Origin: an uncultured Lachnospiraceae bacterium
Lineage (GTDB): Bacteria; Bacillota; Clostridia; Lachnospirales; Lachnospiraceae
Reading direction: 5' to 3'
Assembly (NCBI GenBank): GCA_900551235.1
Contig: URUU01000004.1
Coordinates: forward strand, 1-64,000
Length of the DNA stretch: 64,000 nucleotides
Positions 7,098 to 16,001 of the stretch are shown one piece after another. Made by a program: the position numbers and the translations under genes. The notes under the pieces are model-generated. The model saw only the letters and a list, made by a program, of their open reading frames with translations. It searched no databases and was not told the DNA's origin. How positions within the stretch are numbered: position 1 is the first letter of the stretch; each line of letters starts with the position of its first letter.

Positions 7098-8008
7098 TTA
7101 AATTCTCCCAGTAATCTCACTTCCGGTTCCAGTGTGACCCCCTCAAGAGCTCTCACTTTCGCCGATACCTGTCTTATCAGTTCCAGCACATCTTCTGCTG
7201 TTGCATCTCCTGTGTTGACCACAAAACCACAGTGTTTTTCAGAAACCTGTGCTCCGCCAACCTGAAATCCGCGCAGTCCTGCATCCATGATCAGCTTTCC
7301 TGCGAAATAACCCTGCGGACGTTTGAACGTGCTGCCCGCACTTGGATATTCCAGCGGCTGTTTGGAGATGCGTCTCTGCCTTAGATCCGCCATCTTTTCT
7401 TTTATCTGCTCCTGATTTCCGCGCGTCAGCTTCAGAACTGCTTCCAGCACCAGATAACCTTTTCTGGCGATCAGGCTTGTCCGGTATCCCATCTCCAGTT
7501 CTTCCCGTTTCAGGGTAAGGAGTTCTCCTTCCGGTGTCAGAACCGTCACGGATTCCGTAATATCCTTCATCTCTCCGCCATATGCACCGGCATTCATTAC
7601 CATGGCACCGCCGATTGTTCCCGGAATCCCGGCCGCGAACTCAAATCCGGTCAGACCTTCCTGAAGTGCCGCATTTGCCGTTCTGGAGAGCAGTGCCCCT
7701 GCCTGTACAAAGATCTGTTCCCCTTCTATGCGCAGCCCTGCATAATTTTTAAACAGCCGGATGATCACACCGCGAAATCCATGGTCACTGACCAGAAGAT
7801 TACTTCCATTGCCGATCACATACCACGGCATGTTTTCCTGCCTGCACAATTCTATCACTTTTCTTATCTGTTCTGTTTCTGTCGGCGAAACAAAATAATC
7901 TGCCCTGCCGCCAATCCGGAAAGTTGTATGCTGTTTCATCGGTTCATCTGTACATACCTGCCCACTTCCCGCAATTTCAATCAGTTTCTTCAAAAAATTG
8001 GAATCCAC
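7094..8008 (-). CDS. murB: UDP-N-acetylenolpyruvoylglucosamine reductase
   Basis: 304 residues. MurB reduces UDP-GlcNAc-enolpyruvate to UDP-MurNAc with NADPH and FAD, the second committed step of peptidoglycan synthesis in the cytoplasm. The FAD-binding motifs are present (TTFRIGGRADYFV, GNGSNLLVSD, AGIPGTIGGAMVMNAGAYG) and the catalytic Ser lies in YPSAGSTFKRP. The start is GTG with AAAGGAG upstream; the ATG two bases before is not in frame. It starts right after the aminotransferase stop and overlaps rapZ, so it is in the middle of a tight operon. Confidence 0.97.
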   Translation of the reverse strand: MDSNFLKKLIEIAGSGQVCTDEPMKQHTTFRIGGRADYFVSPTETEQIRKVIELCRQENMPWYVIGNGSNLLVSDHGFRGVIIRLFKNYAGLRIEGEQIFVQAGALLSRTANAALQEGLTGFEFAAGIPGTIGGAMVMNAGAYGGEMKDITESVTVLTPEGELLTLKREELEMGYRTSLIARKGYLVLEAVLKLTRGNQEQIKEKMADLRQRRISKQPLEYPSAGSTFKRPQGYFAGKLIMDAGLRGFQVGGAQVSEKHCGFVVNTGDATAEDVLELIRQVSAKVRALEGVTLEPEVRLLGEFK

Positions 8009-8009
8009 A

Positions 8010-9191
8010 TCATTCTCCTTTTTCTTTCAATAATCCACTTTCGTCAATGGCTTTTACGATCTCCTCCATTACCGGAACCGGCTCTACCAGTGCAAAACGC
8101 ATAAATCCTTCTCCCAGGCTTCCGAAGCTGCTTCCCGGAACTCCGATCACGCCTGCTTTTTCCATCAGCTCCATGCAGAACTCTTCGGATGTTCCATGTC
8201 CTTTTGGAACCGGTGCCCATACAAACATCGTCCCTTCGCTGTCCGGTACGTCCCAGCCGATACTGCGCAGTCCGCCGCAGAACGCCTGATTTCTTCTTTC
8301 GTACTCCTCACACTGTGCGATCACCGCATCCTGCGGACCGTTCAGTGCCGCTGCGGCACCATACTGGATCGGCAGGAACACACCGTAATCAAACTGGGTA
8401 CGTACTGCACGGAATTTGTCCACGATCTTCTGATTGCCGATCACAAAGGAAATCCTTGCTCCGGTCAGATTGTAAGATTTGGACAGAGAATAAAATTCCA
8501 CACCCACTTCTTTTGCGCCTTCGTAACTTAAAAAGGATTTTCCTTTTCTCCCTCCATATATAATATCAGAATATGCATTATCGTGCAGAATAATGACATT
8601 ATATTTTCTGGCAAATGCGATCAGTTCTTCATAGAAGGCATCGTTTGCCGTTGCACAGACCGGGTTAAGCGGATAAGATACCAGCATATATTTTGCCGCT
8701 TTTGCCGTCTCTTGTGGGATATCAGAAAGCTTTGGCAGAAATCCGTTTTCCCGGTACAGAGGATAAGTACGTACATCCGCACCACAAAGGGACGGACCGA
8801 TTGAAAAAATCGGATATCCCGGATTTGGTGTCAGGACCACATCACCCGGATCGCACAGTGCCCATGCAATATGTGCCATTCCTTCCTGAGATCCGTTGAT
8901 CGTCATGATTTCTTCCTGTCCTACTGATACTCCAAATCTTTTTTTATAAAAATCCTGCACCGCTTCTAACAGAAACGGACGGTCTGTCAATGCATATTTA
9001 TAATTTTCCGGATCCTTTGCTGCCTCAGATACCGCTTTCATCACATGCTCTGCCGGCTTAAAATCCGGCGTTCCGACGGAAAGGTTGTATACCTTTTTTC
9101 CTGCCTTTACCATTTCTTCTTTTTTTTCATTCAGGACTGCAAAAATTCCTGCCTGAAAGCTGTCTGCTTTTTCTGAGAACTCAAATTCCAT
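8010..9191 (-). CDS. PLP-dependent class I/II aminotransferase
   Basis: 393 residues from the ATG at 9191, which has GGAG six bases upstream; earlier in-frame starts lie inside the previous gene. The Schiff-base Lys is K238 in FYSLSKSYNLTGAR, and the cofactor-binding YPLNP and HDNAYSDI motifs are present. The fold-type I sequence resembles LL-diaminopimelate/aspartate-type aminotransferases, but the substrate cannot be read from the sequence. Its start overlaps the end of the GtrA-YfhO gene by 11 bases and its stop touches murB, so it shares the cell-envelope operon. Confidence 0.9.
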   Translation of the reverse strand: MEFEFSEKADSFQAGIFAVLNEKKEEMVKAGKKVYNLSVGTPDFKPAEHVMKAVSEAAKDPENYKYALTDRPFLLEAVQDFYKKRFGVSVGQEEIMTINGSQEGMAHIAWALCDPGDVVLTPNPGYPIFSIGPSLCGADVRTYPLYRENGFLPKLSDIPQETAKAAKYMLVSYPLNPVCATANDAFYEELIAFARKYNVIILHDNAYSDIIYGGRKGKSFLSYEGAKEVGVEFYSLSKSYNLTGARISFVIGNQKIVDKFRAVRTQFDYGVFLPIQYGAAAALNGPQDAVIAQCEEYERRNQAFCGGLRSIGWDVPDSEGTMFVWAPVPKGHGTSEEFCMELMEKAGVIGVPGSSFGSLGEGFMRFALVEPVPVMEEIVKAIDESGLLKEKGE

Positions 9192-12100
9192 GATCCTCTC
9201 CATCTCTTTCTTCTTGTCTGTATTCTTCCTGACCGTCTGCTTCGCTTTCTGCAAAATCGGTTTTTCCAGTCTCATCTGCCTCTGTAAAATCTTCTGCAGC
9301 GATATCTGTTTCTGTAGCATCCAATTCTTCCGCTATATCGTCCTCATCTTCTTCCGGCATCTGTGGTCTGTTTTTTCCGATCCTCTGCCCGATGGCTGTC
9401 GTGATCAGATACAGTGCCACACAGATCAGGCTCAGCAAAGTTCCCATCCAGAGTCCTTCCGGTATATAGGTCATCTCGATCGTATGCGTTCCCTCCGTCA
9501 GATCAATACCGGTCAGTGCATCCCCGATCATATAATAATCATCTTCTTCTCCATCGATCTTCAGGCTCCATCCTTCATCATATGGAAGAGAAAGCATCAG
9601 TACACCAGCTTCTTTTACATCGACAGTTCCGGTAAATGCCCCGTCCTCGAAATGGGTAAGCTGAAGCTGGGATCCGGCTAATTTATCATGTACTTTCTGA
9701 TATGCATCCTGATCACATACCCAGACTTCGGCTGTCACAGGTCCGCTCTGATTTTCTTTGAACGTACAGGTAACAGTCGCATTGTCAATGGCATCAAAGC
9801 AGCCCAGATCATACAGATGATCGTTGTATGTGTCATATGTCCTGGTATACTCCGGCGTGGTGATCTCAATGCTCTCCACCGCTGTTGTCACATCCAGATA
9901 GACCTGTTTTCCTGCCGGAAGGACGATCGTATAAGTTCCGCCATCTTCCATATCGATGGTTTCTTTCCATTCAAAAATATCATCCATTCCGGTTGCCAGA
10001 TTGACAAATTCATTCTGCACACCAAAATGATCGGTACCTTCTGTGCTCCAGTCTATAATATCATCGCCGACCATAAAACCAAGGCTTAATGCCCCGCTGT
10101 TTTTGAACAGGTTCATATCTCCTTCCTGATCCACTTTATCCATCTGATAAAGCCGCTCCGTGCCACGGCTGGAAAGGACATATTTTACACCGAAAATATC
10201 ATTGATCAGCTTTGTAAATCCATTGTAACCGTTTTTATTTGTCCGAGCTTCGATGCCAAGTCCTTTGCACATATCAACCGTAGCTGCCGGCATCGTGGAC
10301 GAAAACAGTACCACACCGTCTGCCCCGAGGAACATATTTTCGTCACGCATACGGCTGCTGTCGATCTCACTGCGATAGAAATTATCCTGATTTCCTGCTT
10401 TTCCTTCCTGTCTGGCTGTCGTCTCTTCGTAGGCGATCTGCTCATCCAGATACGTGCTGCGTCCTACCGTTCCATTGAAGAACACGCCGAAGATCGCATA
10501 ACTGAACATCTCTGCCGCTGCCAGGAAAAAGAAAAAGGAACGGAAAATCGTTTTTTTCATTCTGCCGCTGCGGTAGATCAACATTCCAATACCGTACACA
10601 GCCAGCAGGGCGATCGTCAGTCCATACGTGTACATCTCGCGCTCCCCAAGTCCGGTCACTGCCGCATAGATCACAAAAGCAAGCGGGACTGCAACCGAAG
10701 GCAGGATCTGACGCACCGAAAACCGTTCCATATGCCGCCATGCATCAAATGCCATCGTCAGCATCAGAAAAATATAAATAAAAGCAAAGCGGTTCGGCAG
10801 ACCATTCTGTACATGGAAACCATGCCAAATATAATTGAGTACATTGACATCAAAGCTTGCATACAAAAATACAAGCAGTGCCGTCTTTGCAATCTGCTCC
10901 CGCAGTTTGATATTTTTATCCAGCAGATACAGAACTGCCAGGATCAGCGTCACCGTTCCGCAAAATGCATTGACTCCGATCTGGTCATCCGCAATGTTGA
11001 TCGGCTCACAGAATGCAAACTGGCTGGTAAGCTGTGACAAATTATTCACAAACAGCCTGACCGGACTTGGAAAACTGTTTTCTGCGGATTCCGTGATCCC
11101 AAGTGAAATATACGCCGGAACCAGAACGACAGAAGCCATACCGCCGGCCAACAGTGCATGCCAGCCAAAATTGACCGCTGATGTGAACAGCCGTCTGATC
11201 TCAAACCGCTTCGCACTGATCCACAGTACCACAAAGTACAGGCAGGAAAACAGGCACAGCATAAATCCAATATAATAGTTGCAGTACAGTCCATAAAACA
11301 GGGATACACAGAACAGGCTTCCCCGCTCGCCGCGCACGATCCGTTCGATCCCCATCATCACAGGCGGCAGCATGGCGATGCTGTCCAGCCACATGATATT
11401 AAAATAATATCCGATGATAAAGCTGCTCAGCGAAAACATCAGGGAAAACACAAGCGGTGCATAGGTTTTTCCTTTGCTCTTTGTACTGAAATACCATGCG
11501 GAGGTCAGTCCGCAAAGTCCGATCTTCAGCACGATCAGAAGCGCCATCGCATCCATGACATTCCTTTTTGGAAACAGGACGATCAAAAAATTCAGAGGAC
11601 TTGCCAGATAATAGGCATACGTCGCCCAGAAGTTAAATCCCAGACCGCCTCCGAATGAATAGCGCAGAGAACTTCCCTGTTCCAGTTTTTCATGAAATTC
11701 CGTAAAAAACGGAAGATACTGATGCAGTGAATCGATGATCAGCACACCATGATCCCCAAATGGAAAAACCTGATTGACTGCAAAGGCAAGTGCAATGGTC
11801 ACTGCCGGAATGGCAAATCCCAGAATGCAGCAATTTCGCTTCACCTGGTTTACAGGCTCTTTTTCTTTTTTTGAAAATACAAATATCTTACTGAAAATAT
11901 AATTCAGCACCAGGACAACCACCTGCAGTGCCAGTTTGGAAATAATCTCCGAAATGCCAAACAGACAGCTTAAAAATACCACGCCAAATACTTCAATAAA
12001 CATGGTAGAAAGCCTCATGCCGATAAAACTGCCCATCTGTGCAAAAAGCTGCCCTACCCCTTTTGTCCTGCTTTCAAATACAAACTGTTTGTTTACCACA

Positions 12101-12273
12101 TATGCAAATAAAACAGCAAAAAAGATTGCAATAACATTTGCCAGTGTCATATCCACACTGCATACCATACGCAAAAATGCATAGCTTCCCAGATTTACAA
12201 ATGTGGTACAGCCGCCAAAAAAGATATAGCGGACTGCCTGATTACGATACATTTTTTTTATAAATTCTGACAT
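9181..12273 (-). CDS. GtrA-YfhO fusion membrane protein
   Basis: 1030 residues. Residues 1 to about 138 are a complete GtrA-type four-helix membrane domain (NQAVRYIFFGGCTTFVNLGSYAFL...). From about 150 to 965 is a YfhO-family membrane protein: many transmembrane helices (for example NFWATYAYYLASPLNFLIVLF), then a long extracytoplasmic part, and a last helix near 950. GtrA proteins assist flipping or handling of lipid-linked sugars and YfhO is a GT-C-like glycosyltransferase family involved in lipoteichoic acid glycosylation, so joining the two gives a one-piece lipid-linked sugar export and transfer device (inference). The last 45 residues are a highly acidic tail. It is the first gene of the operon with its own promoter. 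Confidence 0.88.
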   Translation of the reverse strand: MSEFIKKMYRNQAVRYIFFGGCTTFVNLGSYAFLRMVCSVDMTLANVIAIFFAVLFAYVVNKQFVFESRTKGVGQLFAQMGSFIGMRLSTMFIEVFGVVFLSCLFGISEIISKLALQVVVLVLNYIFSKIFVFSKKEKEPVNQVKRNCCILGFAIPAVTIALAFAVNQVFPFGDHGVLIIDSLHQYLPFFTEFHEKLEQGSSLRYSFGGGLGFNFWATYAYYLASPLNFLIVLFPKRNVMDAMALLIVLKIGLCGLTSAWYFSTKSKGKTYAPLVFSLMFSLSSFIIGYYFNIMWLDSIAMLPPVMMGIERIVRGERGSLFCVSLFYGLYCNYYIGFMLCLFSCLYFVVLWISAKRFEIRRLFTSAVNFGWHALLAGGMASVVLVPAYISLGITESAENSFPSPVRLFVNNLSQLTSQFAFCEPINIADDQIGVNAFCGTVTLILAVLYLLDKNIKLREQIAKTALLVFLYASFDVNVLNYIWHGFHVQNGLPNRFAFIYIFLMLTMAFDAWRHMERFSVRQILPSVAVPLAFVIYAAVTGLGEREMYTYGLTIALLAVYGIGMLIYRSGRMKKTIFRSFFFFLAAAEMFSYAIFGVFFNGTVGRSTYLDEQIAYEETTARQEGKAGNQDNFYRSEIDSSRMRDENMFLGADGVVLFSSTMPAATVDMCKGLGIEARTNKNGYNGFTKLINDIFGVKYVLSSRGTERLYQMDKVDQEGDMNLFKNSGALSLGFMVGDDIIDWSTEGTDHFGVQNEFVNLATGMDDIFEWKETIDMEDGGTYTIVLPAGKQVYLDVTTAVESIEITTPEYTRTYDTYNDHLYDLGCFDAIDNATVTCTFKENQSGPVTAEVWVCDQDAYQKVHDKLAGSQLQLTHFEDGAFTGTVDVKEAGVLMLSLPYDEGWSLKIDGEEDDYYMIGDALTGIDLTEGTHTIEMTYIPEGLWMGTLLSLICVALYLITTAIGQRIGKNRPQMPEEDEDDIAEELDATETDIAAEDFTEADETGKTDFAESEADGQEEYRQEERDGEDHGI

Positions 12274-12333
12274 ATTCCCTTCCTTTATCTTTTAAACTTC
12301 AAGAATGCCTCTGCAATCCTGATATCTTTCTCC

Positions 12334-12362
12334 AGTATATATCGCAGTTCTTTAAATTGCAA
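12334..12362 (-). promoter_or_regulatory. Promoter of the GtrA-YfhO/aminotransferase/murB/rapZ/whiA/crh operon
   Basis: Minus strand TTGCAA (12362-12357), 17-base spacer, TATACT (12339-12334), in the gap between addA and the fusion gene. Confidence 0.75.
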
Positions 12363-12365
12363 GTT

Positions 12366-15300
12366 TTAAAGACACAGGGTTTTCTGCAAGGCAAAAGAGT
12401 AGATCAGCTTTTCTTTCACCCTGCAGCCCGTTGTCTGGATCAGTGCCTTTTCATAGTAAGCAAGCTGCTCCTGATAACGTGCTTTTAAAAGTTCCTCCTG
12501 CCCCGGATATACACGGTCTGTCTTATAATCTGCCAGAACGATCTCATCCCCCTCATAAAACCACAGGTCGATGATCCCCTGCACCAGCACTGTTTCTTTT
12601 TCATCCCACTGCGGACGGATCTGCGATGCAGGAACACCGATCACAAACTGTTTCTCCCGGAAAAGCTGCCCTCTTTTTGCCGCCTCTGCTGCCCGTTTTC
12701 CAAGGTCGGTGCGGAAAAAATGTACGACTGCCGGAACGCTGACCAGATTTTTTTCTTCTGCTGTCATCTGCCTGCTGCGGATCAGTGCTTCAATCTGATC
12801 TTCTACTTTCTTCACAGTATCTGCAGAAGTAAAATCCAGTCTCTGCATCAGATGATGCATGGCAGTTCCCCGCACAGCTCCGCCTTCTTCTTTCTTTTGC
12901 AGGAACTGCGGTACCAGCGGCTGGATTTCCGGCTCTTTTTGCAGATGTATCACACCTTCTGCCTGCTCTTTTTCCTCTGCCATCTGGCTGTGGCGTTTGA
13001 TCTCGGAAACCGAAAGTTTTCCCTGGATATCCAGAGAGCCGGTAAATGGATAGGTTTTCGCCGTCTCCTGTGTAAGCCACTTACACAGTTCCGGGATTCC
13101 CTCCTCTTTTAAAAATCCGGCTGCTTTTAACTGCTCTTTTATTTCATCTGCCCGGTTTTCACTCTCCTGTTTTTCATAATACAGGTCATCTACCTTATAA
13201 AGCTGCACCGGGATTTCCGGCTGCTTTCCTTCCTCATACAATACTGCACGCAGGATCCACTCCAGCATAGAGGCTGCATTTCGTACTTCCAGATACGGCA
13301 GACTTGCATCGCCTGCTTTTCCACTCCATTTTTTCAGGGTATCTTCTGCTTTTTTCAGGCTTCCGCTCAGATAAAGCTTTTCTTTGGCACGTGTCATCGC
13401 CACATAAAGAACCCGCAGTTCTTCTCCCAGACTCTCCTGCAGCAGGATCTGCTGGATGGCGCGTTTTAAAAGTGTCGGAGTTTTGAACCTCAAAACCGGA
13501 TCGACACAGTCACAGCCTACACCATAATTCTGATGAATGGCGATCGTACTTCTTGCATCCTGCCTGTTAAACTGCTTTCCCAGTCCCGCCGTAAAGACCA
13601 CCGGAAATTCCAGTCCCTTGCTTTTGTGGATGCTCATGATCCGGACGGTGTCCTCTTCTTCCCCGATCGTACTGGCTTCTCCAAAATCCACTTCGTATTT
13701 CTGAAGATTTTCCACATAACGTACAAAATGAAACAGGCCACGGTAACTGGTGCTCTCATATGCCGCCGCTTTTTCCACCAGCATCTCCAGATTTGCCCTG
13801 CGCTGTCCACCGGCAGGCATGGCAGATGCATAGTGCAGATACCCCGTTTCCTCATAAATCTTCCAGAGCAGTTCATGCATCGGTGTATAAGGCACATAAG
13901 AGCGGAAACGCTCCAGCATTTCCAGAAAAGCGGTCATTTTCTGTGCCAGTATGCCATCACTGCCTTCTTTTGCATACAGCCTGCATGCCTCATAATAAGA
14001 GCAGTCACGATATAAACTTCTTATCTCTGCCAGATGTTCCGTCGTAAAACCTCCGACCGGAGATGCCAGGACTGCCGCAAAAGCAATGTCCTGCCTTGGA
14101 TTGTCCATAATCTGTAAAAGCGAAAGAATCGTGCGCACTTCCAGTGCCGAGAAATATCCGCTTCTTGTTCCTGTGTAAGCCGGAATTCCCATTTCCCCAA
14201 GAACAGACAAAAATGTCTCCGCCCAGCCGCTGATGGAACGCAGCAGGATGACAATATCACGGTACTGTGCCCTGCGGTATGTTTTTTCCTCTTTATCGTA
14301 GATCAGTTCACGTCCCACGATCTGCCGGATCTTTCCGGCGATCATACGTGCTTCTGCTTCGCGGGCTGTCTCATCGGTCAGCGTGTCGGCATCCAGCAGC
14401 AGGATCTCACTGCCTGCAAGCGGTGACTGCGGTGCTTTGTCATACTGGTTTTCCACATTGACGGTCAGTTTTGGAAATTCGATCCCCGCATACAGTGCTG
14501 CATTGTCATCGTATTCCACATTTCCAAGATTCCTGTGCATAATCTTGCGAAATACAAAATTTACATCTTCCAGCACCTCTTTGCGGCTTCTGAAATTTTT
14601 GTGCAGCTCGATTTTCTGGCTTTTGGAAGCTTCTTCGGTATAAGTATCGTACTTTTCCATAAACAGTTCCGGGCAGGCAAGGCGGAAACGGTAGATGCTC
14701 TGTTTTACATCCCCGACCATGAACATGTTGTTCTGTCCCATGCTGCACCTGGAAATGCTGGTCAGGATCAGTTCCTGCACCATATTGCTGTCCTGATATT
14801 CATCGATCATAATCTCTTCAAACTGATTTGCAAAGGATAGTGCCGCTTCCGTCGGAACTTCTTTTCCATCTTCTTTTCGAACAAGGATCTGCAGTGCAAA
14901 ATGCTCCAGATCCGAAAAATCAAGAAGATTCCGCTCCTGCTTCTTTTCGGCAAAGCGTCTGCCAAATTCCTGTGCAAGGGTAAGCAGCATCTTTGATGGA
15001 ACGCGGCTTTTCTGTATCTCCTCTACCATTTCCTGCGGCTCCTGATAAAAATACTGCTCCTTCAGTGCCGTGATTCCCTTTTTGATCTGGTCACGCAGCA
15101 GTTTTACCTGCTCTTTCTTTTCTTCGGATACTTCTTCATCCTTTTTTCTGGAAAGTGCCGCAAACTTTTCCATCTTTGAAAATGCTTCCGCATAGCTTAC
15201 GTAATCGGTTCTTTTTGCCAGATTTTCCAGGATTTCCTGATCCTGCAAAAGTGCGTCGAGATACATCCATGGTCCACGCGGAGACTGTGCGATTTTCTGT

Positions 15301-16001
15301 GCCCTTTCGTTCACCCGCATCAGATCCTCCAGCGTCTGCGCAGTCTGAACACACAACTGTTTCATCCACTCACTCTTTGTAAGTTCTTCTGCACTGTTTA
15401 TCTCATAATTCTCTTTACATTTATCCAGCCATTCTTCCGGCCACGGATGACTTCTGGAAAACTCATAGACCTGCCAGATCATCCCGATCAGATTTTCATC
15501 ATTTTTCCCGGATGCAAAGCTTTCCACAAACAACTCGAATTCCCCGGATGCCTGCGCATACTGCTCCTCCAGAAGTTCCTCTGCGGTGTCGCGCCGAAGG
15601 AGTTTTGCTTCCCCTTCATCCATAATAGAAAATGCCGGATCCAGATCGATCAGATGGAAATAGCTGCGCAGCACAGACTGGCAGAAGCTGTCTATCGTTG
15701 TGATCTGTGCATGGAACAGCAGCGTTTCCTGCCGCTGCAGATTTTCATTATCCGGATCCTCCATCAGGCGTTTCTGGATTTCCGTTCCGATACGTTCCCG
15801 CATCTCTGCTGCTGCCGCTCTTGTAAACGTCACGATCAGAAGCCGGTCAATATCCACCGGATGTTCTTTATCTGTAATCTTCTGCAGGATCCGCTCCACA
15901 AGAACCGCCGTTTTTCCGGAACCGGCTGCCGCAGAGACCAGAATGTTGCGGTTTCTAAGCCAGATCACCTGCTTTTGTTCTTCTGTCCACTGATTTGCCA
16001 T
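12366..16001 (-). CDS. addA: ATP-dependent helicase/nuclease subunit A
   Basis: About 1211 residues. UvrD-type helicase with Walker A AAAGSGKT at residues 24-31, the DEYQDSN Walker B, and the C-terminal RecB-type nuclease (GIIDLWFYEGDEIVLADYKTD). With AddB it forms the Gram-positive counterpart of RecBCD: it unwinds and resects double-strand ends to load RecA and, in Bacillus, responds to Chi. The ATG at 16001 shares its A with the addB stop (TGATG) and has AGGAGG upstream; a GTG just before it is less likely. Confidence 0.97.
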   Translation of the reverse strand: MANQWTEEQKQVIWLRNRNILVSAAAGSGKTAVLVERILQKITDKEHPVDIDRLLIVTFTRAAAAEMRERIGTEIQKRLMEDPDNENLQRQETLLFHAQITTIDSFCQSVLRSYFHLIDLDPAFSIMDEGEAKLLRRDTAEELLEEQYAQASGEFELFVESFASGKNDENLIGMIWQVYEFSRSHPWPEEWLDKCKENYEINSAEELTKSEWMKQLCVQTAQTLEDLMRVNERAQKIAQSPRGPWMYLDALLQDQEILENLAKRTDYVSYAEAFSKMEKFAALSRKKDEEVSEEKKEQVKLLRDQIKKGITALKEQYFYQEPQEMVEEIQKSRVPSKMLLTLAQEFGRRFAEKKQERNLLDFSDLEHFALQILVRKEDGKEVPTEAALSFANQFEEIMIDEYQDSNMVQELILTSISRCSMGQNNMFMVGDVKQSIYRFRLACPELFMEKYDTYTEEASKSQKIELHKNFRSRKEVLEDVNFVFRKIMHRNLGNVEYDDNAALYAGIEFPKLTVNVENQYDKAPQSPLAGSEILLLDADTLTDETAREAEARMIAGKIRQIVGRELIYDKEEKTYRRAQYRDIVILLRSISGWAETFLSVLGEMGIPAYTGTRSGYFSALEVRTILSLLQIMDNPRQDIAFAAVLASPVGGFTTEHLAEIRSLYRDCSYYEACRLYAKEGSDGILAQKMTAFLEMLERFRSYVPYTPMHELLWKIYEETGYLHYASAMPAGGQRRANLEMLVEKAAAYESTSYRGLFHFVRYVENLQKYEVDFGEASTIGEEEDTVRIMSIHKSKGLEFPVVFTAGLGKQFNRQDARSTIAIHQNYGVGCDCVDPVLRFKTPTLLKRAIQQILLQESLGEELRVLYVAMTRAKEKLYLSGSLKKAEDTLKKWSGKAGDASLPYLEVRNAASMLEWILRAVLYEEGKQPEIPVQLYKVDDLYYEKQESENRADEIKEQLKAAGFLKEEGIPELCKWLTQETAKTYPFTGSLDIQGKLSVSEIKRHSQMAEEKEQAEGVIHLQKEPEIQPLVPQFLQKKEEGGAVRGTAMHHLMQRLDFTSADTVKKVEDQIEALIRSRQMTAEEKNLVSVPAVVHFFRTDLGKRAAEAAKRGQLFREKQFVIGVPASQIRPQWDEKETVLVQGIIDLWFYEGDEIVLADYKTDRVYPGQEELLKARYQEQLAYYEKALIQTTGCRVKEKLIYSFALQKTLCL

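Noticed and set aside
10732..11275. Plus-strand frames of 100-146 codons inside the GtrA-YfhO gene
   Set aside because: Antisense shadows of a long, well-supported membrane protein.
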